A stretch of 62,764 bases of DNA from Pasteurellaceae bacterium (GCA_900756155.1 CAAEJV010000029.1:1-62764), one strand, 5' to 3'; positions 1 to 9,126 are shown, counted from the first letter of the stretch. The notes: generated by a model not told the origin, from the letters alone. Numbers and translations are program-made.

Positions 1-6
1 GCTGAT

Positions 7-436
7 GCAGCCCCCTTCGGGTGGCTGTGTGTTGAAACTCTGCGCCTTTATGCGGTGCATAAGCTAAAGTGAGCAGCCACCTTCGGGTGGCTGTGTGTTG
101 AAACGTTCCAAACGCATACTGTAATGACCGATTAGCTGGCAGCCACCTTCGGGTGGCTGTGTGTTGAAACCAAATCTCTTAATAACTTATTATGATGTTT
201 AAGGTGCAGCCACCTTCGGGTGGCTGTGTGTTGAAACCCTTTGATTAGGCCTCTGGTTAAAACTTTTTCTTGCAGCCACCTTCGGGTGGCTGTGTGTTGA
301 AACCCTGACTTTGCGGCACGTGTTGGCAAACTTAAAGCGCAGCCACCTTCGGGTGGCTGTGTGTTGAAACCCTATCAATATCGTGCGCATGGAAACAGAT
401 TTACACCAGCCACCTTCGGTGGCTATACGTTGAAAC
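7..436 (+). CRISPR. CRISPR array, trailing (leader-distal) end, type I-C-like repeat
   Basis: Six 32-bp repeats start at 7, 73, 139, 206, 272 and 339, with spacers of 34-35 bp. A degenerate seventh repeat ends at 436; it lacks one G of the GGG run and has altered bases before TTGAAAC. The repeat has an 8-bp stem CAGCCACC/GGTGGCTG closed by a TTCG tetraloop and ends in TTGAAAC, as type I-C repeats do. The first repeat in view carries A to C at its seventh position, which breaks one stem pair. The GAAAC end and the decayed last copy imply transcription left to right, so leader and cas genes should lie left of the window. The subtype is inferred from repeat shape only. Confidence 0.96.
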
Positions 437-580
437 AAATCTTAATAAATTTGAATAGTATAATATTTACCTTCCTACTCTATCTCTCAACCCGATTCAT
501 ACCCAACAACATTCCCCCTTGTATTTCCCACCCATTCGCTCTAGACTATGCCCCATTTTTAGCTTTCATGATTTACAATT
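437..580. other. AT-rich spacer between CRISPR array and queA
   Basis: No gene is visible in these 144 bases. A TATAAT hexamer lies at 459-464, but no convincing -35 stands 16-18 bases upstream. The queA start has no clear Shine-Dalgarno. The queA promoter is probably here but I cannot place it firmly. Confidence 0.4.
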
Positions 581-1672
581 ATGCGTGTTTCTGACTTTCA
601 TTTTGACTTACCGGATGAGCTGATCGCTCGTTACCCTAAAGAAGATCGCTCTTCTTGTCGCTTGTTACAACTTAATGGCGAAAACGGAGAAATTTCTCAC
701 CGCACTTTTACTGATGTATTAGATTTAATCGACGAAGGCGATTTGTTGATTTTTAACAATACGCGTGTAATCCCAGCTCGTATGTTTGGTCGTAAAGCCA
801 GCGGCGGGAAAATTGAAGTGTTGGTAGAACGTGTTTTAAGTGAACATCATTTCTTAGCGCATATTCGGTCATCAAAAGCTCCGAAAGATGGTGCTGAATT
901 ATTTTTAGGCGAAGATAAGCTCGGTGAAAATAATGGCGTAAAAGCCATTATGGTTGGTCGTCAAGATGCCCTTTTTGAAGTGGAATTAGCGGATAAAAGT
1001 CGCAATGTACTTGATGTGTTACAAGAAATCGGTCATATGCCTTTGCCGCCTTATATTGATCGACCTGATGAAGAAGCGGATCAAGAATGCTATCAAACCG
1101 TGTATAACAAAGTCCCTGGTGCAGTGGCTGCGCCAACGGCTGGCTTGCATTTTGATGATGAGCTTTTACAAAAATTACACGAAAAAGGTGTCAATTTTGA
1201 ATTTGTGACTTTGCACGTGGGCGCAGGCACATTCCAACCTGTTCGCGTTGAAAATATCGAAGATCACATTATGCACGCGGAATATGTGGAGCTTTCTCAA
1301 GAAGTCTGCAATGCCATTATTGAAACGAAAAAAGCGGGTAAACGTGTCATTGCGGTAGGTACAACATCAGTGCGTTCAGTTGAAACGGCAGCCCTATCTG
1401 CAGAAGAAAATGGCAACCCAGATTTAATTGAACCTTATTTTTCAGATACATCCATTTTTATTTACCCGGGTAAATCCTTCCGTGTGGTGGATGCGTTAAT
1501 TACCAACTTCCACTTACCGGAAAGTACATTGATTATGTTAGTGTCTGCCTTTGCAGGCTTTAGCCACACTATGAACGCCTATAAAAGTGCGGTCGAAAAT
1601 CGCTATCGTTTTTTCAGTTATGGTGATGCGATGTTTATTACTAAAAATCCCAATGTGAAAGGGTTAGAATAA
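581..1672 (+). CDS. queA: S-adenosylmethionine:tRNA ribosyltransferase-isomerase QueA
   Basis: QueA transfers and isomerises the ribosyl part of S-adenosylmethionine onto preQ1 already in tRNA, giving epoxyqueuosine at position 34 of GUN-anticodon tRNAs. The 363 residues are the normal family length. Family blocks are GHMPLPPYI (151-159), GAVAAPTAGLHF (180-191), the NFHLPEST stretch (309-316) and SYGDAMFI near the C-terminus. The start is chosen because MRVSDF matches the usual N-terminus. tgt, the preceding step in the pathway, lies downstream, but a terminator separates them. A USS lies within the gene at 1585. Confidence 0.97.
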   Translation: MRVSDFHFDLPDELIARYPKEDRSSCRLLQLNGENGEISHRTFTDVLDLIDEGDLLIFNNTRVIPARMFGRKASGGKIEVLVERVLSEHHFLAHIRSSKAPKDGAELFLGEDKLGENNGVKAIMVGRQDALFEVELADKSRNVLDVLQEIGHMPLPPYIDRPDEEADQECYQTVYNKVPGAVAAPTAGLHFDDELLQKLHEKGVNFEFVTLHVGAGTFQPVRVENIEDHIMHAEYVELSQEVCNAIIETKKAGKRVIAVGTTSVRSVETAALSAEENGNPDLIEPYFSDTSIFIYPGKSFRVVDALITNFHLPESTLIMLVSAFAGFSHTMNAYKSAVENRYRFFSYGDAMFITKNPNVKGLE

Positions 1673-1716
1673 GTGGTTTGACTTATTTTCAACCAACTCA
1701 TAAAATACCTACCAAG

Positions 1717-1740
1717 AAGCCTGTACTAACAGGCTTTTTT
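1717..1740 (+). terminator. Rho-independent terminator after queA
   Basis: An 8-bp perfect stem, AAGCCTGT at 1717-1724 and ACAGGCTT at 1729-1736, has a 4-base loop and runs into a tract of six T. It lies just before the tgt ribosome binding site. Confidence 0.85.
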
Positions 1741-1783
1741 ATTGAATAACAACCTTCGAACTGTTTATTCGTTGAGGAAAAAA

Positions 1784-2956
1784 ATGAAATATGAATTAGA
1801 TAAAACCAGCGGCAGTGCACGTCGTGGTCGCTTGGTATTTGAACGTCCACAAGGCACGTTCACCGTAGAAACCCCCGCATTTATGCCGGTGGGGACTTAT
1901 GGCACCGTAAAAGGCATGACACCAGAAGAAGTGCGTGCGACAGGTGCAGAAATTTTGCTTGGTAACACGTTCCATCTATGGCTTCGTCCAGGTCAAGAAG
2001 TGATGCGTAAACACGGTGATTTACACGACTTTATGCAATGGCATCGTCCAATTTTGACTGACAGTGGCGGCTTCCAAGTATTCAGTTTAGGTAAATTACG
2101 TAAAATTACCGAAGAAGGCGTGAAATTCCAAAACCCAATTAACGGTGAGCGCATTTTCCTTTCACCTGAAAAATCCATGGAAATTCAATATGATTTAGGA
2201 TCTGACATCGTGATGATTTTCGATGAATGTACGCCTTATCCTGCGACTTTCGATTATGCGAAAAAATCCATGGAAATGTCTCTTCGCTGGGCAAAACGTA
2301 GCCGTGATCGCTTTGATGAATTAGGCAATAAGAATGCCCTATTCGGTATTATTCAAGGCGGCATATTTGAAGAATTACGCAAAGTATCACTAGAAGGCTT
2401 AGTGAATATTGGCTTTGACGGTTATGCGGTGGGCGGTTTAGCGGTAGGCGAACCAAAAGAAGATATGCACCGTATTTTAGAATACATCTGCCCACAAATT
2501 CCGGCTGATAAACCTCGTTATTTAATGGGCGTGGGTAAACCAGAAGATTTAGTGGAAGGCGTACGTCGTGGCATTGATATGTTTGACTGCGTAATGCCAA
2601 CCCGTAATGCACGTAACGGCCATCTATTCGTGACAGATGGTATTGTCAAAATCCGTAATGCAAAATACCGCGATGATACCAGCCCATTGGATCCTGAATG
2701 TGATTGCTACACCTGTAAAAACTACACCAAAGCGTATTTATATCATTTAGATAAATGCGGTGAAATTTTAGGTGCGCGCTTAAATACCATTCACAATTTA
2801 CGCTATTATCAACGTTTAATGGCGGAAATTCGTCAAGCTATCGAAGACGATCGTTTTGATGATTTTGTGGTGGAATTCTATGCTCGTATGGGCAAACCTG
2901 TTCCACCATTACAGTTAGATCCTACTCAATCATCTGAAACACAATTATCAGAATAA
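1784..2956 (+). CDS. tgt: Queuine/preQ1 tRNA-ribosyltransferase Tgt
   Basis: Tgt exchanges guanine 34 of Tyr, His, Asn and Asp tRNAs for preQ1. The protein has 390 residues. The catalytic Asp lies in LTDSGGFQVF (91-100, D93). GYAVGGLAVGE and the nucleophile region FDCVMPTRNARNG follow. A zinc site CDCYTC comes near the C-terminus. The frame stays open upstream to 1742, but ATG 1784 is preferred because GAGGA stands 5 bases before it and MKYELDKTSG is the conserved N-terminus. It ends in a terminator built from two facing uptake sequences. Confidence 0.97.
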   Translation: MKYELDKTSGSARRGRLVFERPQGTFTVETPAFMPVGTYGTVKGMTPEEVRATGAEILLGNTFHLWLRPGQEVMRKHGDLHDFMQWHRPILTDSGGFQVFSLGKLRKITEEGVKFQNPINGERIFLSPEKSMEIQYDLGSDIVMIFDECTPYPATFDYAKKSMEMSLRWAKRSRDRFDELGNKNALFGIIQGGIFEELRKVSLEGLVNIGFDGYAVGGLAVGEPKEDMHRILEYICPQIPADKPRYLMGVGKPEDLVEGVRRGIDMFDCVMPTRNARNGHLFVTDGIVKIRNAKYRDDTSPLDPECDCYTCKNYTKAYLYHLDKCGEILGARLNTIHNLRYYQRLMAEIRQAIEDDRFDDFVVEFYARMGKPVPPLQLDPTQSSETQLSE

Positions 2957-2963
2957 CACATGC

Positions 2964-2993
2964 AAAGTGCGGTCGAAAATGACCGCACTTTTT
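2964..2993 (+). terminator. USS-pair terminator after tgt
   Basis: Facing uptake sequences form an 11-bp perfect stem, AAAGTGCGGTC at 2964-2974 and GACCGCACTTT at 2981-2991, followed by T. A hairpin made of two USS copies is typical of Haemophilus. Confidence 0.85.
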
Positions 2994-3008
2994 AACAAAG
3001 GAAACCTT

Positions 3009-3521
3009 ATGCAAATCCTTGAACCTCAACAATTTGCCACTTGGAATGAGCCGATTGATATGCTTTATGCCTGTCATAGCAAGGTGAAACGCTTTTGCAA
3101 GCAGCTCACTATTCTTCCTGGCTATTTAGAAAAGAATGGCGTGAATCAAGCTGTATTAAATGATGTGAAAACCATTTTGCAGTATTTTAATCACGCGGCG
3201 CCCCTTCATCATGATGACGAAGAAAAAGACTTCTTTCCCGCTTTAATTGAAAAAGCGCCTCAAGCGAAAGAATCAGTAGATGAATTAGAACGCCAACATG
3301 TTACTTTGCATGAAACTTGGGCAAAACTTTCTGAACAGTTAGAGGAATTGATTGCAGAGAAACGCACTGATGTAGATGAAAGGCTGATTACGCTGTTTGT
3401 GGCGAGTTATGATAGACACATTGCTCTTGAAGAGCCGTTATTTGAGCTTGGTAAGCAATATTTATCAGCAGAACAACTGACAGCGATGGGCAAAATTATG
3501 TTTGCTCGTCGCCAAGCTTAA
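3009..3521 (+). CDS. Hemerythrin HHE-domain protein
   Basis: This 170-residue cytosolic protein has the spacing of a hemerythrin-like four-helix bundle that binds a di-iron centre. Candidate ligands are H23, H62, the HHDDEE cluster (67-72), H97/H101 in RQHVTLHE, and H137 with E141/E142 in RHIALEE. Homologues sense or buffer oxygen, nitric oxide or iron; which applies here cannot be read from sequence. ATG 3009 is chosen over the upstream in-frame ATG at 2967 because the latter lies inside the terminator, and an AAAGGA precedes 3009. Three bases separate it from the TusA-like gene, so the two are probably co-transcribed. Confidence 0.8.
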   Translation: MQILEPQQFATWNEPIDMLYACHSKVKRFCKQLTILPGYLEKNGVNQAVLNDVKTILQYFNHAAPLHHDDEEKDFFPALIEKAPQAKESVDELERQHVTLHETWAKLSEQLEELIAEKRTDVDERLITLFVASYDRHIALEEPLFELGKQYLSAEQLTAMGKIMFARRQA

Positions 3522-3524
3522 ATC

Positions 3525-3752
3525 ATGAAATATCAATTAGATTTGACCGCACTTTCCTGCCCGATTCCGCTTTTAATAGCGAAGAAGGCTTTAGCAAATT
3601 TAGCGCCAAATGATGAATTAGTATTGCAATTAAATCGTCAAAGTGCGGTGGAAAATTTTGTTGTTTTTTGTGAAGAAAATCAATGTGAATTAGTGAATCA
3701 GCATTGGCTTTCCGAACAAATCTTCGAAGTTTGCTTGAAAAAAATCAATTAA
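3525..3752 (+). CDS. TusA/SirA-like sulfurtransferase
   Basis: This 75-residue protein has the TusA fold signature LSCPIPLL, with Cys12 in a CPxP motif as the expected persulfide carrier. Family members relay sulfur to thiolation or related pathways in the cytosol. It follows the hemerythrin gene by 3 bases. It is not clearly canonical TusA, and a second TusA-like gene lies at 43082. Uptake sequences of opposite orientation lie at 3546 and 3641 inside this short gene, the first overlapping the codons just before the active Cys. Confidence 0.82.
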   Translation: MKYQLDLTALSCPIPLLIAKKALANLAPNDELVLQLNRQSAVENFVVFCEENQCELVNQHWLSEQIFEVCLKKIN

Positions 3753-3853
3753 TCCTAAAATTCTGGTTGTTATTGCCTTCATCGGCTTTTACTGAATGCC
3801 GTTTTATGGTATTTTACGCACACTTTTAACTTTTCATTTATAAGGAAAACACA

Positions 3854-4144
3854 ATGGAAGCACAAAGCCCAATGTCCACGTTATTTATTTTCGTGATCTT
3901 CGGTTTAATTTTTTATTTTATGATTTACCGCCCACAAGCGAAACGTAATAAAGAACACAAAAAATTAATGTCTGAATTAGCGAAAGGCACTGAAGTATTA
4001 ACCGCTGGTGGTTTGATTGGTAAAATCACTAAAGTAACCGAAGGTGCTGAAATTGTTATCGCGTTAAACGATACCACTGAAATCACGATTAACCGTAACT
4101 ACATCGTTTCAGTATTACCGAAAGGTTCTGTAAAATCTCTCTAA
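3854..4144 (+). CDS. yajC: Sec translocase accessory subunit YajC
   Basis: YajC is a small inner-membrane protein that associates with SecDF and the SecYEG channel. The 96 residues comprise one membrane segment (about 8-25) followed by the conserved YRPQAKRNKEHKKLM stretch and a soluble domain with VLTAGGLIGKI. AAGGAAAAC precedes ATG 3854. secD starts 23 bases after its stop, as is usual for the yajC-secD-secF operon. A promoter probably lies in 3753-3853. Confidence 0.95.
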   Translation: MEAQSPMSTLFIFVIFGLIFYFMIYRPQAKRNKEHKKLMSELAKGTEVLTAGGLIGKITKVTEGAEIVIALNDTTEITINRNYIVSVLPKGSVKSL

Positions 4145-4167
4145 TTTAAATTCCTAAAGGGAAAACT

Positions 4168-6018
4168 ATGTTAAATCGTTACCCATTATGGAAGAATCTA
4201 ATGGTGATCCTTGTGGTCGCCATTGGTGCTTTATACTCTCTTCCAAATATCTATGGTGAAGATCCTGCGGTGCAAATTTCCGGTACTCGCGGACAACAAG
4301 CAGACACCACCGCATTAACTGAAGTACAAAATGTACTAAAAGAAAATAACCTTCCAACTAAATCTATCGTTCTTGAAAATGGCTCTATCTTAGCCCGTTT
4401 CACCAACACAGATGACCAACTTCTTGCCAAAGATAAAATTTCAGAAAAACTTGGCACTAACTACACCACCGCATTAAACCTTGCACCGGCAACACCAGCT
4501 TGGTTAAGCAGCATTGGGGCTAACCCGATGAAATGGGGTTTGGACTTACGTGGTGGCGTACGCTTCTTAATGGAAGTGGACATGAATTCTGCGCTTGCTA
4601 AACGTCAAGAACAGTTACAAGACACATTACGCAACGAATTACGTAAAGAAAAAATTCAGTTTACGGCGATTAAAAATGGCGACAAATTTGGTACAACGGT
4701 CACATTAGAAAACGCAGACCAAATGTCAAAAGCAGCGCGTATTATTCGTCAGTTACACCCAACATTAGACGTGTCTGACATTGGTGACAACACCTTAAAC
4801 CTTGCCCTTTCTGAAGCGGCATTAACAGAATCACGTAACTTAGCGATCGAGCAAAACTTAACAATTTTACGTAAACGTGTCGCTGAATTAGGCGTAGCTG
4901 AAGCGGTTATCCAACGTCAAGGTGCTGAACGTATCGTAATCGAATTACCGGGTGTTCAAGATACTGCGCGTGCAAAAGAAATCTTAGGGGCAACCGCAAC
5001 ACTTGAATTCCGCATTGTGAATTCGTTGGTGAACCCAGAATCAGCAGCGCGTGGTATGTTGCCTTCTGACACAGAAATCAAATATGACCGTCAAGGTAGA
5101 CCTGTTGCACTTTACAAACGAGCGGTATTGGGTGGTGAACATATCATCAACTCAAGCTCGGGTTTAGACCAAAACACCAGTACGCCACAAGTAAGTGTGA
5201 CCTTGGATAGTGAAGGCGGCGAAATCATGTCGCAAACGACCAAGAAATATTACAAAAAACCGATGGCAACCTTGTATGTAGAATACAAAGATAATGGTAA
5301 AAAAGACGAAAATGGCAAAACCATTTTAGAGAAAAATGAAGAAGTGATTAACGTCGCAACAATTCAAGGTCGCTTTAGTTCTAACTTCCAAATTACGGGT
5401 GTAAGCAGTTCTGCAGAAGCACAAAACCTTTCTATGTTATTAAAATCAGGTGCATTAATCGCGCCAGTGCAAATTGTTGAAGAACGTACAATCGGTCCTT
5501 CTCTTGGTGCACAAAACGTAGAACAAGGTATTGATGCAAGCTTTTGGGGCTTAATTGCCGTCATAGTCTTCATGCTGATTTACTATAAAATCTTCGGTAT
5601 TATCGCAAGCTTCGCCTTGGTGATTAATATCGTTTTATTAGTCGGTTTGATGTCTATCCTACCTGGTGCAACACTCACCATGCCAGGGATTGCGGGTATC
5701 GTATTAACACTGGGGATGTCGGTGGATGCCAACGTACTTATTTTTGAGCGTATCAAAGAAGAGATTCGTAATGGCCGTCCAATCCAGCAAGCCATTAACG
5801 AAGGTTATAACGGTGCATTCACCTCTATCTTCGATGCGAACTTAACCACAATTTTAACGGCAATCATTCTTTATGCTGTGGGTACCGGCCCAATTCAAGG
5901 CTTTGCAGTAACTCTTGCATTAGGTGTGGCAATTTCAATGTTTACAGCGATTACCGGAACACGTGCTATCGTGAACTTCCTATACGGCGGTAAACGTCTT
6001 GAAAAATTATCAATTTAG
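4168..6018 (+). CDS. secD: Protein translocase subunit SecD
   Basis: SecD uses the proton gradient to pull exported proteins through SecYEG from the periplasmic side. The 616 residues have an N-terminal membrane segment and the GLDLRGGVRFLMEVD motif at the start of the large periplasmic P1 domain. A C-terminal bundle of five membrane segments carries GMSVDANVLIFERIKEE, whose Asp is needed for proton movement. AAAGGGA precedes the ATG. secF follows after 10 bases. Confidence 0.97.
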   Translation: MLNRYPLWKNLMVILVVAIGALYSLPNIYGEDPAVQISGTRGQQADTTALTEVQNVLKENNLPTKSIVLENGSILARFTNTDDQLLAKDKISEKLGTNYTTALNLAPATPAWLSSIGANPMKWGLDLRGGVRFLMEVDMNSALAKRQEQLQDTLRNELRKEKIQFTAIKNGDKFGTTVTLENADQMSKAARIIRQLHPTLDVSDIGDNTLNLALSEAALTESRNLAIEQNLTILRKRVAELGVAEAVIQRQGAERIVIELPGVQDTARAKEILGATATLEFRIVNSLVNPESAARGMLPSDTEIKYDRQGRPVALYKRAVLGGEHIINSSSGLDQNTSTPQVSVTLDSEGGEIMSQTTKKYYKKPMATLYVEYKDNGKKDENGKTILEKNEEVINVATIQGRFSSNFQITGVSSSAEAQNLSMLLKSGALIAPVQIVEERTIGPSLGAQNVEQGIDASFWGLIAVIVFMLIYYKIFGIIASFALVINIVLLVGLMSILPGATLTMPGIAGIVLTLGMSVDANVLIFERIKEEIRNGRPIQQAINEGYNGAFTSIFDANLTTILTAIILYAVGTGPIQGFAVTLALGVAISMFTAITGTRAIVNFLYGGKRLEKLSI

Positions 6019-6028
6019 GTAGGATAAG

Positions 6029-7003
6029 ATGAGATTATTTGCAAAAGATAAAAACGGACATTTTATCCGTGAAGTGAATGGGATTAAATTGCCATTCCCT
6101 CTCACTGAATTTATGAAAGTGAGATTTGTGGGATATGCATTTTCTGCGATTTTAATGGCGATTTCCCTCTTCTTCATTGTGACAAAGGGCTTCAACTGGG
6201 GCTTGGATTTTACCGGTGGTGTGGTATTTGATACGCACTTCTCACAACCGGCTGATTTAGAGAAAATCCGTGGCACATTAAATCAACATGGTATTGCAAG
6301 CCCAATTGTACAAACAACCGGTTCTGTACAAGACGTGATGATTCGCTTACCGGCTGACAATAACGATTCTGCTATTGGTGATCACGTTAAAAGCATGCTC
6401 CAAACAATTGACCCTAATATTCATATTAACAGTATCGAATTCGTCGGTCCAAACGTTGGTGAAGAACTGGCTCAAGGTGCGGTTTATGCGACCCTTGCAA
6501 CCCTAGCAATGATGTTAATTTACGTGGGCTCACGTTTTGAATGGCGTTTAGGTTTTGGTGGTATTGCCTCACTTGCGCATGACGTGGTGATTACACTCGG
6601 TGTATTCTCTGCATTACAAGTCGAAATGGATTTAACCTTCGTGGCGGCGATTCTTTCCGTTGTAGGTTATTCTATCAACGATAGTATCGTGGTATTCGAC
6701 CGTGTTCGTGAAAACTTCCGTAAAATTCGCCGTGTAGAAACCATCGATATTATTGATATTTCCTTAACGCAAACCTTATCGAGAACTATCATGACATCTC
6801 TCACAACGCTTCTTGTTGTGATTGCCTTGTTCTTCTTTGGTGGTCCATCAATTCATAACTTCTCATTGGCGTTATTAATTGGTATCGGTTTTGGTACTTA
6901 TTCATCAATCTTTATCGCGATTGCGATTGCTTATGATATCGGCCTACGCCGTGAACATATGATTCCACCAAAAGTGGATAAAGAAGTAGATGATTTACCT
7001 TAA
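6029..7003 (+). CDS. secF: Protein translocase subunit SecF
   Basis: SecF is the partner of SecD in the SecDF proton-driven export motor. The 324 residues include a first membrane segment, then GLDFTGGVVFDTHF opening the periplasmic domain. Five further membrane segments carry VGYSINDSIVVFDRVRENF, the counterpart of the SecD proton-relay motif. AGGATAAG precedes ATG 6029. A strong terminator at 7027 closes the yajC-secD-secF operon. Confidence 0.97.
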   Translation: MRLFAKDKNGHFIREVNGIKLPFPLTEFMKVRFVGYAFSAILMAISLFFIVTKGFNWGLDFTGGVVFDTHFSQPADLEKIRGTLNQHGIASPIVQTTGSVQDVMIRLPADNNDSAIGDHVKSMLQTIDPNIHINSIEFVGPNVGEELAQGAVYATLATLAMMLIYVGSRFEWRLGFGGIASLAHDVVITLGVFSALQVEMDLTFVAAILSVVGYSINDSIVVFDRVRENFRKIRRVETIDIIDISLTQTLSRTIMTSLTTLLVVIALFFFGGPSIHNFSLALLIGIGFGTYSSIFIAIAIAYDIGLRREHMIPPKVDKEVDDLP

Positions 7004-7026
7004 TCTATTAAACATCAGATAAAAAG

Positions 7027-7052
7027 AAAGCCACCATAACGGTGGCTTTTTT
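7027..7052 (+). terminator. Terminator after secF
   Basis: A 9-bp stem, AAAGCCACC at 7027-7035 and GGTGGCTTT at 7041-7049, is followed by a T run. It lies between convergent secF and tqsA. Confidence 0.85.
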
Positions 7053-7085
7053 ATTGCTAAAATTATGACATTTTATGACCGCACT

Positions 7086-8126
7086 TTAGTCGTTTACATC
7101 ACCTAATAAAGCCGCATATTTCTTCGTTGATTCAGAGCTTTCTAAGGTAATTTTAAACGCCATTGTTAGCGGCACTGAAAGTAACATACCGACTGTACCG
7201 AGCAACCATCCCCAGAAAAGCAACGAAAAGAATACGACCAAGGTAGAAAGTCCTAAGGTTTTCCCCATCATTTTCGGTTCAATAATATTACCAATCACAA
7301 TATTGGATGCAATAATACCAGCTGTCACGCCCATACCTACACCAAATCCATTCAGTAATAACGCTTGAACAATAATAGGCACTGCGGCAATAATCGAACC
7401 AATATTCGGAATGTAATTTAATAGGAAACTTAACGTCGCCCATAAAATGGCATATTGGACATCCATGACATCCAACAAAATCCACGTCGAGACGCCGGTA
7501 AGCAGACTAATCACCGTTTTCACACCAAGATAACTAATCACACCGTCTAAAATACGATCGATGTGATGTTCTTCCGCGACAACATCATGTTCATTATCAC
7601 TTAAAACTAAAGCAAGTTTATGCTTCATGGTTGGTGCTTCAAGCAGCATAAAAATCACCGCTAAGATCAACACAAAAACATTCGTCACCACACCAGAAAA
7701 GTTTAATAACAAACGGCTCACAAAGTTCATGATCACACTTGGATCAAAATGCTCCATAATGGCTTCGCGAGAAATTACAATCGGCAATTTCAGTTTTTGA
7801 GCTAATGCCATGGCGTCATTTATACGCTCTGAAAGCAACACTTTATATTGAGGAATTGAGCGAGTGAATTCCTGCACACTGCTGTTAATTAATCCTGCCA
7901 GGAAAAAGAATACGATTAAAATTAAGATAAACAACAAGGCAATCGCAATACCATGTGGCACTTTGCGTTGTGTCATCGCTTTAATTACCGGCGAACAAAT
8001 AATGGCGATAAATAATGCCAATAAAAAAGGCACGACAATCTCCGCCGCCAATTTAATTCCCGCAAATACAATCACTAAAGCTGCCATTGCGACTAAAGTG
8101 CGGTTAAAATTTAAGTTTTTTTCCAC
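7086..8126 (-). CDS. tqsA: AI-2E family transporter, TqsA-like
   Basis: This 346-residue inner-membrane protein has about eight hydrophobic segments. Its C-terminal block (NYIPNIGSI, then GKTLGLSTLVVFFSLLFWGW and GTVGMLLSVPLT) matches the PerM/AI-2E exporter family and, from memory, is closest to E. coli TqsA, linked to export of autoinducer-2. Its start codon shares one base with the stop of glnB, suggesting translational coupling in a mog-glnB-tqsA unit. A PII regulator next to a transporter is suggestive, but GlnB normally partners AmtB; functional coupling here is speculation. Confidence 0.85.
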   Translation of the reverse strand: MEKNLNFNRTLVAMAALVIVFAGIKLAAEIVVPFLLALFIAIICSPVIKAMTQRKVPHGIAIALLFILILIVFFFLAGLINSSVQEFTRSIPQYKVLLSERINDAMALAQKLKLPIVISREAIMEHFDPSVIMNFVSRLLLNFSGVVTNVFVLILAVIFMLLEAPTMKHKLALVLSDNEHDVVAEEHHIDRILDGVISYLGVKTVISLLTGVSTWILLDVMDVQYAILWATLSFLLNYIPNIGSIIAAVPIIVQALLLNGFGVGMGVTAGIIASNIVIGNIIEPKMMGKTLGLSTLVVFFSLLFWGWLLGTVGMLLSVPLTMAFKITLESSESTKKYAALLGDVND

Positions 8127-8464
8127 TAAATGGCTTCCTCATTTTCTTCGCCTGTACGAACACGGATCACGCGTTCTACATCATAAACAAAGATCTTCCC
8201 ATCACCGATTTTCCCTGTTTGGCAAGTTTCAACAATGGTTTCAAGACATTGTTCAAGTAAATCATCCGGCACGACAATTTCCATTTTCACTTTAGGTAGA
8301 AAATCCACCATATATTCCGCACCGCGATAAAGCTCTGTATGCCCTTTTTGGCGGCCAAAACCACGGACTTCAGTCACGGTCATTCCGCTAATACCGATAT
8401 CAGATAAATTTTCACGCACATCATCTAATTTAAATGGCTTAATAATGGCTTCGATTTTTTTCAT
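8126..8464 (-). CDS. glnB: Nitrogen regulatory protein PII (GlnB)
   Basis: This is a trimeric cytosolic sensor of 2-oxoglutarate, ATP/ADP and glutamine status. It has exactly 112 residues, the usual PII length. The T-loop carries Tyr51 in RGAEYMVDF, the uridylylation site in enterobacteria, and the B-loop TGKIGDGKIFV is intact. ATG 8464 is chosen over the track start seven codons upstream because GGAGAA precedes it and MKKIEAIIKPFKL is the conserved N-terminus. The upstream option would run into mog. Confidence 0.96.
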   Translation of the reverse strand: MKKIEAIIKPFKLDDVRENLSDIGISGMTVTEVRGFGRQKGHTELYRGAEYMVDFLPKVKMEIVVPDDLLEQCLETIVETCQTGKIGDGKIFVYDVERVIRVRTGEENEEAI

Positions 8465-8465
8465 C

Positions 8466-9059
8466 TTATTTCTCCAAATTTTCACGGCGCGCGGCTTTCG
8501 GGCGGAAGCTTGTAATCACTTCAGGTTTGGTATCAATATAAATACCATCAATTAATTGCAAACAGTAAGGCACTGCACTAAAAATCCCTTTCACTAAGAC
8601 TTTGCCTTGTTCATCTTTCACGCCTTCTAAGGTTTCTTTGATGGCTTTTGGTTGACCAGGTAAATTCAAGATTAGGCTATTTTTACGAATCACACCAACT
8701 TGACGAGATAGAATCGCTGTCGGCACAAAATGCAAACTTACTTGACGCATTTGCTCGCCAAATCCTGGCATTTCACGATCGGCTACCGCTAACGTTGCAT
8801 CTGGTGTCACATCACGTTTTGCCGGCCCTGTACCACCCGTTGTAAGCACTAAATGACAATGGTGCTCATCCACCAATTCTTTCAACGTTTGTTCAATTAA
8901 TGGCTGATCGTCTGGAATTAATCGTGTTTCCACTTCAAAAGGATCTACCAACGCTTGCTCTAGCCATTGTTGTAATTCGGGAATCCCTTGATCTTGATAC
9001 ACACCACTTGATGCACGATCTGACACTGAAACCAAACCAATTTTTAAAAGTGCGGTCAT
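8466..9059 (-). CDS. mog: Molybdopterin adenylyltransferase Mog
   Basis: Mog adenylylates molybdopterin, the step before molybdate insertion in cofactor synthesis. The 197 residues carry the MoaB/Mog signature TTGGTGPAKRDVTPDA (73-88). ATG 9059 is chosen because GAGG lies just upstream and MTALLKIGLVSVSDRAS fits the family. Uptake-sequence bases at 9048-9056 are read as codons 2-4 and so form the very start of the gene. One base separates its stop from the glnB start. Confidence 0.94.
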   Translation of the reverse strand: MTALLKIGLVSVSDRASSGVYQDQGIPELQQWLEQALVDPFEVETRLIPDDQPLIEQTLKELVDEHHCHLVLTTGGTGPAKRDVTPDATLAVADREMPGFGEQMRQVSLHFVPTAILSRQVGVIRKNSLILNLPGQPKAIKETLEGVKDEQGKVLVKGIFSAVPYCLQLIDGIYIDTKPEVITSFRPKAARRENLEK

Positions 9060-9126
9060 TTTTTTCCTCATTTTTATACGCAATAAACAGCGTCATTCTA
9101 CCCTATTTTATCTTTTACCAAAGCAT

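Noticed and set aside
132..438. Two minus-strand ORFs and one plus-strand ORF across the CRISPR array
   Set aside because: Their repeated peptides (for example GFQHTATRRWL) are just translations of the CRISPR repeats; no ribosome binding site and no coding logic.
7027..7049. GCCACC/GGTGGC hairpin as a stray CRISPR repeat
   Set aside because: It shares a few stem bases with the CRISPR repeat but has another loop and a T run; it is the secF terminator.
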